From: JALYTY01 sp964546935
Lineage (GTDB): Bacteria > Vulcanimicrobiota > Vulcanimicrobiia > Vulcanimicrobiales > Vulcanimicrobiaceae
Assembly: GCA_964546935.1 (NCBI GenBank)
Contig: CAZJLJ010000080.1
Span: forward strand, 1-12,267
DNA length: 12,267 nt
Direction: 5' to 3'
Shown here: one piece after another, positions 7,062-12,267 of the stretch
How positions within the stretch are numbered: the stretch's first letter is position 1
Layout of the letters: each line of letters starts with the position of its first letter
The notes under the pieces: model-generated
Databases searched by the model: none
Seen by the model: only the letters and a program-made list of their open reading frames with translations
What the model was told of the DNA's origin: nothing
Made by a program: the position numbers and the translations under genes

Positions 7062-7089
7062 AAAAAAGCGGGGTCTCTGACCGTTTTTT
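7062..7089 (+). terminator. A-tract/T-tract hairpin between permease and receptor genes
   Basis: AAAAAA (7062-7067) can pair with TTTTTT (7084-7089), and CGG (7069-7071) with CCG (7081-7083), leaving a bulged G and a small loop that can close further through TC/GA. It is 72 bases past the permease stop and looks like a moderate intrinsic terminator. It ends only 24 bases before the receptor start, leaving no room for a complete promoter downstream. The receptor transcript must therefore pass through it, or the hairpin acts as an attenuator. The bulges make termination strength uncertain. Confidence 0.5.
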
Positions 7090-7100
7090 CGCACGTCATT

Positions 7101-7106
7101 GAGGAG
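7101..7106 (+). promoter_or_regulatory. Shine-Dalgarno sequence that decides the receptor start
   Basis: GAGGAG lies 7 bases before GTG 7114 and 10 before TTG 7117. It overlaps the earlier in-frame TTG at 7099, ruling that out as the start. Confidence 0.7.
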
Positions 7107-7113
7107 CGCGGAA

Positions 7114-10100
7114 GTGTTGAAGCGTGTATTTGCAGGGACCATTCTTGGAGCGTTCTTTTTCAGTTGCCTGGTCACGCCGGCGCTCGCCTCGAATACCGGA
7201 GGCTTGCGAGGACGCATCGTTGACTCGACGAGCGGGGCTCCTATCGCAGGCGCAACGGTCACCGTCGAATCTCCGGAAGAACGGGCAACTACCGTCAGCG
7301 ATTCAGGTGGGAACTATCGCTTTATCTCGCTGCCGCCGGACACGTATGTCGTTAACGCGCAAAAGGATGGGTACGACCCCGGTTCGCAGCCGGGGATTTC
7401 TGTTTTTGCGGACCAGACGATTCAGGCTAACGTCCAGCTTCGACCTACGTTGAAGACGATCGCGCGGGTATCGGCAACATCGAGTTCGAGCACGCAGGTT
7501 CGTCCGGGCACGACTGCCGACGTTTACTCGATCAACGCCACCGGAATCAAAACAACGGCGGCAGCCGCTGGTGCAGGGTCGATGAATCAAGCATATGCCG
7601 CGATTTCGACCGTTCCGGGCGTCAACATCACGTCGAACCAGCAGGGCTGGTACCAGAACATCTACGTGCGCGGCGGAAACATCGATCAAGTCGCCTATGA
7701 ATTTGACGGGCTGCCGGTAATGCGGCAATCGGACCTCGGGGCGATAACGACGCTGACGACACTCGGCAGCCAAGAGGTGCAAGTATATACCGGTGGTACG
7801 TCGGCTAACTCGAACTCATCGGGCTTAGCCGGCTATATCAATCAAGTTGTAAAGACCGGCACTAGTCCAGGGTATGCAAGCGCAACTCTCGGCGTGGGCA
7901 GCCCCACGTTCTATCACTCCGCCAGCGTTGAAGTCTCCGGCGCGACACCCGATCGTCTTTTCTCGTATTACCTTGGCTTTGCCGGATCGAATCAAGACTA
8001 TCGCTACACCGACCAGTACAACGGCGTCGCGAATCAGCTGTATTACTATCCGCTCAATATTCCGACCGGCAACTCGACGTACAACATTCTCGACGGCAGT
8101 TGCGCCCAGCCGGGCGGCACGTGTGTAGGCGATCCAAACTTCGGTGCCGTCTTTGCCCCGGGCGCAAGCTACGCGCAAGGGACCAATTACGATCGCGAAA
8201 ACGTCGTGAATTTCCACGTAGGGATCCCGCACAAGCGCTCGCCGTTGCGAGACGACGTTCAATTGCTCTACGTAACCGGCGGAATTAACACGCAGTTCAT
8301 AAGCTCGCAAAACGAGCTCGGCCCCGCGGGCGTCGCCGCCGCATTCGGCAGCTATCCGGTCACCTTTCTCGATTCGACCTTCTACAACGGGTCGCTGATG
8401 CAGGCGCCCGATTCGTCGAAACTCGTGTACGGACCATTCCCGAGTAGCAACACTACGTCTCCTGGAGCTTTGGTCAACCCCATCCAGCGAGACGGTTCTT
8501 TCAATGGATATTCAATCGAAAAATTTCAGTATCAAAAGAATTTTAGCAGTAATGCGTATTTGCGATTCGTTGGCTACAGCGAGTTATCGAACTGGTTCAT
8601 CAACTCACCGGTCAGCGCGGAGTTGCTTTTCGGTGCGGAGCTTGCCGACTACGAAGTCGACGAGCACGCGTATGGGGGCGGCCTGACGTTTGCCGATCAG
8701 TTTTCGCCGAAACACTTGGTTACGGCCGGCGTCAACTACATGACCCAGAAGTTGCAAACGTACAACGCGCAGTTTAGCTCCACCGATTCTAATACCTCAA
8801 ACCTAGCGCCAACCGGTCTGGGCACGGTTCTCACTAGCTACGTAGATAACAACGGAAATTGCTACAATTACACGACCGGCCAGGCTTGGAGTTGTTTCGA
8901 CGTGGGAAGTCAGGGCGGCTGTACAGTTTCGACGGGTTGCTTTAGCGGACCGACCGATCCGAATATCAATCTCACACCCGGCGATTGCGTCGGAGGTGGA
9001 ACGTGTGCGGGCACGCCGGCCAGCACCAACCGTGCGCACTGGCTGGTAACCGAGGATGGTCACAGCGCGCAGATTGACAACGTTCGACCGTACTTCACGT
9101 CGTATTCTCTTACCGATCTGTGGCAGCCGAACGACAAACTTGTGTTTAACGTCGGCGCTCGCCTGGATCACTTCATGTACGCAAGGAACGATTTGGAGTC
9201 AGGTTATCCCGCGCGAGCGTTTTGGTTCAACGCGTTCAATCGCGAGCACTGCGGTGCACTTGGTTCCGTACCCGTGTGGAATGGTCCCGATCCGAGTGCG
9301 TTTACGGGATGCCCAACGGGACTTTCACCGATGACTGATCCCGGCAACGGGCTCTACAATGTGCCCGCGGGATTAATTGTTAGCAACGTGTTCGAACCTC
9401 GTGTCTCCGGCACATGGACGGTTAACCCCGACACGGTTCTCCGCGCATCGTACGGTAAGTATGCGCGTGCTGAAGGCTCCTCGTACTACCAGTACAACAC
9501 GGTTCAGCAGAACCTGCCGTCATTTATTTCGCAGTTTTACTCGTACGGATACCACACGCCCGATCATGATTTATCGCCGGACACCTCAAACAACTACGAC
9601 CTTTCACTTGAAAAGCATCTGAAGGGCACGGATATGTCGCTCAAGCTGACGCCCTTCTATCGAAACACGAAAAATCAGTTGCAGTTCCAGGCTATCGATC
9701 CGCTCGGCGGAACTCTGGCCGGCTTGAACGTCGGAACGCAGAAATCATACGGCGTCGAATTTACGTTCCAAAAAGGCGACTTTGCACGCAACGGATTCTC
9801 ATATCTGCTTGCATACACGCATACAACCAGCACGATCAGTTTCCACCCGATCAACGGTATAAGCGTAATCGATAATCTGAACAATCAGATCGAACTGTAC
9901 AATTCGTACACAAGTGCATGCGCTGCAAATGAAAACACGCAACAATGCGGCAGTGGCCGCTACGCTGCAAATGCCGGCGCGTCGCTTGCGAACACGCTGG
10001 CGCCTGCGGGCAGTCCGTCTTTGAACATTGTCAATCCGTACTATAACAATGCGCCACAAGGATTGCTGGACCCGGGCGGATCGTATCCGCCGATGAACGT

Positions 10101-10716
10101 CATTCCGTCGCCGTTCACGGGCGCGAACGGATACGAAATTCCGAATGTCCTCTCATTCGTATTGAACTATCGCCATCAGAGACTTGCCATCACACCTACG
10201 ATCCGATGGAACGACGGGTCGACGTACGGTTCACCGCTCGTCTGGCCCGGTTATGTCCCGCAGGCGTGTGCCGCCGATCCAGCGTCCACGCCGATCACGC
10301 CGGGCGTGAGCTGCGGCTCCGGCGGCGCGATTTTCTTGCCCGATCCATACAACGGCAATAGGTTCGATACGCTCGGACAATTCCGTGAGCCATCGCAGCT
10401 TACGCTAAACCTCCAAGCCAGCTACGACGTGACGAATCGCATTTCGATAACGGTCTCGGCTGTGAACCTGTACAATCACTGCTTCCAGCGTGGGTACGCG
10501 TGGGACAATGCGCAGAACTGCATTTACGGAACGCTTCCCTCGAATATCTTGCCGCCGGTAGGAAATTTCTTGCAGACCAATGCTGCCGGGCTTCCGCTGG
10601 TCGGCCCCGTCCAACTGCGCTATCCTTATGGCACGTTCTTCGACATCACCGAAGTTGGAGCATCATCGGTGATCCAACCGTTCAACCTCTTCGTCAACGT
10701 GAACGTCAAAATATAG
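7114..10716 (+). CDS. TonB-dependent outer-membrane receptor with carboxypeptidase-regulatory-like domain (1200 aa)
   Basis: Outer-membrane gated channel that takes up a scarce substrate using energy from TonB-ExbB-ExbD. The chosen GTG start gives a signal peptide (MLKRVFAGTILGAFFFSCLV...) with likely cleavage after ALA at 23-25. Residues about 29-110 are a carboxypeptidase-regulatory-like beta-sandwich (GLRGRIVDSTSGAPIAGATV ... GGNYRFISLPPDTYVV). A linker and the plug follow, about 125-255, with AISTVPGVNI, YVRGGNIDQVAYEFDGLPV and GLAGYINQVVKTG as plug signatures. The remainder is a large beta barrel with alternating aromatic strands, for example YTSYSLTDLWQ-like, VFEPRVSGTWTV, YGVEFTFQKGDF and LTLNLQASYDVTNRISITVSAVNLYN; it ends in a strand LFVNVNVKI. 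The mature protein has 16 cysteines, all in eight close consecutive pairs. It is longer than siderophore receptors (about 700 aa) and in the Oar/SusC size range. Only 7 bases separate it from the amidohydrolase gene. The substrate is unknown; context suggests an amide or peptide-like compound. Confidence 0.93.
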   Translation: MLKRVFAGTILGAFFFSCLVTPALASNTGGLRGRIVDSTSGAPIAGATVTVESPEERATTVSDSGGNYRFISLPPDTYVVNAQKDGYDPGSQPGISVFADQTIQANVQLRPTLKTIARVSATSSSSTQVRPGTTADVYSINATGIKTTAAAAGAGSMNQAYAAISTVPGVNITSNQQGWYQNIYVRGGNIDQVAYEFDGLPVMRQSDLGAITTLTTLGSQEVQVYTGGTSANSNSSGLAGYINQVVKTGTSPGYASATLGVGSPTFYHSASVEVSGATPDRLFSYYLGFAGSNQDYRYTDQYNGVANQLYYYPLNIPTGNSTYNILDGSCAQPGGTCVGDPNFGAVFAPGASYAQGTNYDRENVVNFHVGIPHKRSPLRDDVQLLYVTGGINTQFISSQNELGPAGVAAAFGSYPVTFLDSTFYNGSLMQAPDSSKLVYGPFPSSNTTSPGALVNPIQRDGSFNGYSIEKFQYQKNFSSNAYLRFVGYSELSNWFINSPVSAELLFGAELADYEVDEHAYGGGLTFADQFSPKHLVTAGVNYMTQKLQTYNAQFSSTDSNTSNLAPTGLGTVLTSYVDNNGNCYNYTTGQAWSCFDVGSQGGCTVSTGCFSGPTDPNINLTPGDCVGGGTCAGTPASTNRAHWLVTEDGHSAQIDNVRPYFTSYSLTDLWQPNDKLVFNVGARLDHFMYARNDLESGYPARAFWFNAFNREHCGALGSVPVWNGPDPSAFTGCPTGLSPMTDPGNGLYNVPAGLIVSNVFEPRVSGTWTVNPDTVLRASYGKYARAEGSSYYQYNTVQQNLPSFISQFYSYGYHTPDHDLSPDTSNNYDLSLEKHLKGTDMSLKLTPFYRNTKNQLQFQAIDPLGGTLAGLNVGTQKSYGVEFTFQKGDFARNGFSYLLAYTHTTSTISFHPINGISVIDNLNNQIELYNSYTSACAANENTQQCGSGRYAANAGASLANTLAPAGSPSLNIVNPYYNNAPQGLLDPGGSYPPMNVIPSPFTGANGYEIPNVLSFVLNYRHQRLAITPTIRWNDGSTYGSPLVWPGYVPQACAADPASTPITPGVSCGSGGAIFLPDPYNGNRFDTLGQFREPSQLTLNLQASYDVTNRISITVSAVNLYNHCFQRGYAWDNAQNCIYGTLPSNILPPVGNFLQTNAAGLPLVGPVQLRYPYGTFFDITEVGASSVIQPFNLFVNVNVKI

Positions 10717-10723
10717 CCTAGGT

Positions 10724-12267
10724 ATGAAAAGAAAGACGCTCTTAGCCGGAATCGGCGCTGCCGGCGTGGCCGGCTTGGTCCGCGCACGTGCGTCTGCCGA
10801 TGCCGACCGCGCCAGTATTGTCGTGCGCGGTGGAACGATTTATACAGGTCGTAGAGACGGAGCGGTTGCAGAGGCGCTTGCAATACATGGCGATCGCATT
10901 CTTGCCGTGGGCTCGCGCGCCACGATTGACGGCTACATCGGCGCCGGTACGCGTGTGGTGGATTTGCGCGGCGGAATGCTCTTACCGGGTTTCATCGATA
11001 CGCACACGCATTTTGTATGGGGAAGTCTCGACACGACGCGCGTCGATCTCTCAGACGCAATGACGCCCGCGGAGATCGAACGTCGATTGAGAGATTACGC
11101 GCGGACGCATCCGCATGAAGCATGGATACTCGGAGGCAACTGGCAGTACGACGCATTTGCGGATTCCGGAGGTCTTCCAACGAAGGCGCTGCTGGACCGC
11201 GTCATTTCGGATCGTCCTGTTGCCCTCGACTCGTTCGACGGACACTCGATGTGGCTAAATTCTCGCGCGCTTGCACTTATCGGCATTACTCGAAATACTT
11301 CCGATCCACGGCAGAATGGTCAAGTGATGGGAACGATCGTGCGCGATCCGCGCACCGGTGAGCCGACGGGCATGCTAAAGGAAGGCGCGGTCGAGCTCGC
11401 AGTTGCCGTCATCCCCAAGCCGCCTAGAGAGAAACTGCTCTCGCTGTTGCGAACCGGGATGCGTTCGGCAAACGCGCGTGGCGTCACGACCGTATTCAAT
11501 GCTACCGGTGATCTTAACGAGATGGAGCTTTACGAAACGCTCCTCGAGCGACGCGAGTTGACGCTTCGTACCACGACCGCATACGCCAACCTGGATTCCG
11601 GCGTGCGACATACGCTTTCGCCTCAAGAACTCGCTGCTTTTGAAGAAGCGCGACGCCGGTATACCGGCGACTGGGTGCGCGCGGGGGCGATTAAGTTCTT
11701 CATGGACGGCGTTATTGAAACGCATACGGCCGGCATGCTGGAACCGTACGCGAACAAGCCCGGATTCAAAGGCGACAAATACTATCCGCAAAATGAATTT
11801 ACGCGGATGGTGATTGAACTCGATAAGCGCGGCTTTGCGGTTATGACGCACGCGATCGGGGATGGCTCCGTTCGCGAGGCACTGGATGCCTATGCGGCGG
11901 CTGAAGCGGTCAATGGTCGCCGCGATCGTCGCTGGCGTATCGAACACATTGAAACATGCAGTCCACAAGACGTTCCGCGATTCGCAAAATTTGGTGTAAT
12001 CGCTTCGATGCAACCTTACCATTTCTGCTGCCACGATGCTAAAGGTGACGATCCGTGGTCGCGCAATATCGGGCGCGCCCGTTGGAGCGAAGGCTTTGCG
12101 TGGCGCGACATCATCGATACCGGCGCCGTGATGATTCATGGCAGTGACTGGCCGGTCGTCACCATCGATCCATTTATCGGGGTTTACTCTGGTCTGACGC
12201 GTGAGGATCCGCAGGGAAAACCCGCCGGCGGATGGTTTCCGAAACAACGCCTCCACCTCGATGAACT
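10724..12267 (+). CDS. Exported metal-dependent amidohydrolase, YtcJ-like (Amidohydro_3), 3' end cut by the window
   Basis: At least 514 codons are open and no stop occurs before the window edge; family members run about 540-600 residues, so little is missing. Predicted zinc-type hydrolase of an amide or carbamoyl bond. Metal and catalytic residues expected of the superfamily are visible: His94 and His96 (GFIDTHTHF), Lys324 as the candidate carboxylated lysine (GAIKFFMDG), His376 (MTHAIGD), His408 (RIEHIE) and Asp475 (IHGSDWPV). The N-terminus MKRKTLLAGIGAAGVAGL ending in ARASA looks like a signal peptide; the KRK-T-L-L start resembles a Tat signal with Lys-Arg in place of Arg-Arg. A periplasmic enzyme is therefore likely. 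The ATG at 10724 is 7 bases past the receptor stop, without a strong ribosome-binding site, so it is probably coupled to it. YtcJ relatives include N-substituted formamide deformylase, but the substrate here cannot be read from the sequence. Confidence 0.92.
   Translation, partial: MKRKTLLAGIGAAGVAGLVRARASADADRASIVVRGGTIYTGRRDGAVAEALAIHGDRILAVGSRATIDGYIGAGTRVVDLRGGMLLPGFIDTHTHFVWGSLDTTRVDLSDAMTPAEIERRLRDYARTHPHEAWILGGNWQYDAFADSGGLPTKALLDRVISDRPVALDSFDGHSMWLNSRALALIGITRNTSDPRQNGQVMGTIVRDPRTGEPTGMLKEGAVELAVAVIPKPPREKLLSLLRTGMRSANARGVTTVFNATGDLNEMELYETLLERRELTLRTTTAYANLDSGVRHTLSPQELAAFEEARRRYTGDWVRAGAIKFFMDGVIETHTAGMLEPYANKPGFKGDKYYPQNEFTRMVIELDKRGFAVMTHAIGDGSVREALDAYAAAEAVNGRRDRRWRIEHIETCSPQDVPRFAKFGVIASMQPYHFCCHDAKGDDPWSRNIGRARWSEGFAWRDIIDTGAVMIHGSDWPVVTIDPFIGVYSGLTREDPQGKPAGGWFPKQRLHLDE

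Noticed and set aside
11375..12256. Long open frame on the minus strand (293 codons)
   Set aside because: It is wholly antisense to the amidohydrolase gene, whose plus-strand frame carries all the metal-binding motifs. Its product is Arg/His-rich with no recognisable domain.
1..12267. CRISPR arrays, tRNA/rRNA genes, insertion sequences, prophage or toxin-antitoxin and defence genes
   Set aside because: I looked for regular repeats, RNA-like conserved arms, transposase motifs and small paired genes and found none that could be supported.

Overview
The window comes from a Gram-negative (diderm) bacterium of moderate to high GC content. The evidence is a 1200-residue TonB-dependent outer-membrane receptor, several exported proteins and a Dps protein. 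The receptor's N-terminal carboxypeptidase-regulatory-like domain and its plug style resemble large receptor families I associate with Candidatus Eremiobacterota (WPS-2) and, less closely, Acidobacteriota. That placement is a memory-based inference, not a measured result. I see no rRNA, tRNA, CRISPR array, insertion sequence or phage gene. No gene-free stretch exceeds about 240 bases.

Left part (1-3620). A secreted protein of unknown function (94-816, +) converges with an alpha/beta-hydrolase-fold epoxide hydrolase (832-2046, -). Next is a leftward two-gene unit: a short-chain dehydrogenase/reductase (2623-3383, -) coupled by a 4-base overlap to a DUF427 protein (2249-2626, -). The dehydrogenase reading frame is broken by what looks like one missing base near 3227/3228; adding a base there restores a canonical 253-residue SDR. 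Upstream of it lies a compact control region with a perfect 9-base inverted repeat, a rightward promoter-like sequence and two tandem short ORFs with near-duplicate ribosome-binding-site/start leaders. This is what a divergent regulator gene reduced to a stub might look like. Three hand-counted 60-base lines in the SDR/DUF427 block are visibly richer in GC than two lines counted in neighbouring genes.

Middle (3621-4303). A Dps/ferritin-like gene (3621-4160, -) with all four canonical ferroxidase ligands is divergent from the next block. A perfect 12-base hairpin lies just past its stop codon.

Right part (4304-12267, all +). Four genes run in one direction: an FAD-dependent amine/amino-acid oxidase of the gamma-glutamylputrescine-oxidase type (4304-5581); an APC-superfamily amino-acid/amine permease overlapping it by one base (5581-6990); a hairpin, then the TonB-dependent receptor (7114-10716); and, 7 bases later, an exported YtcJ-type metal-dependent amidohydrolase that runs off the window (10724-12267+). 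One reading is a nutrient-scavenging pathway: the receptor brings an N-acyl or amide compound across the outer membrane, the amidohydrolase cleaves it in the periplasm, the permease imports the amine or amino-acid product, and the flavoenzyme oxidises it in the cytoplasm. The individual families are well supported, while the shared pathway is inference from gene order.
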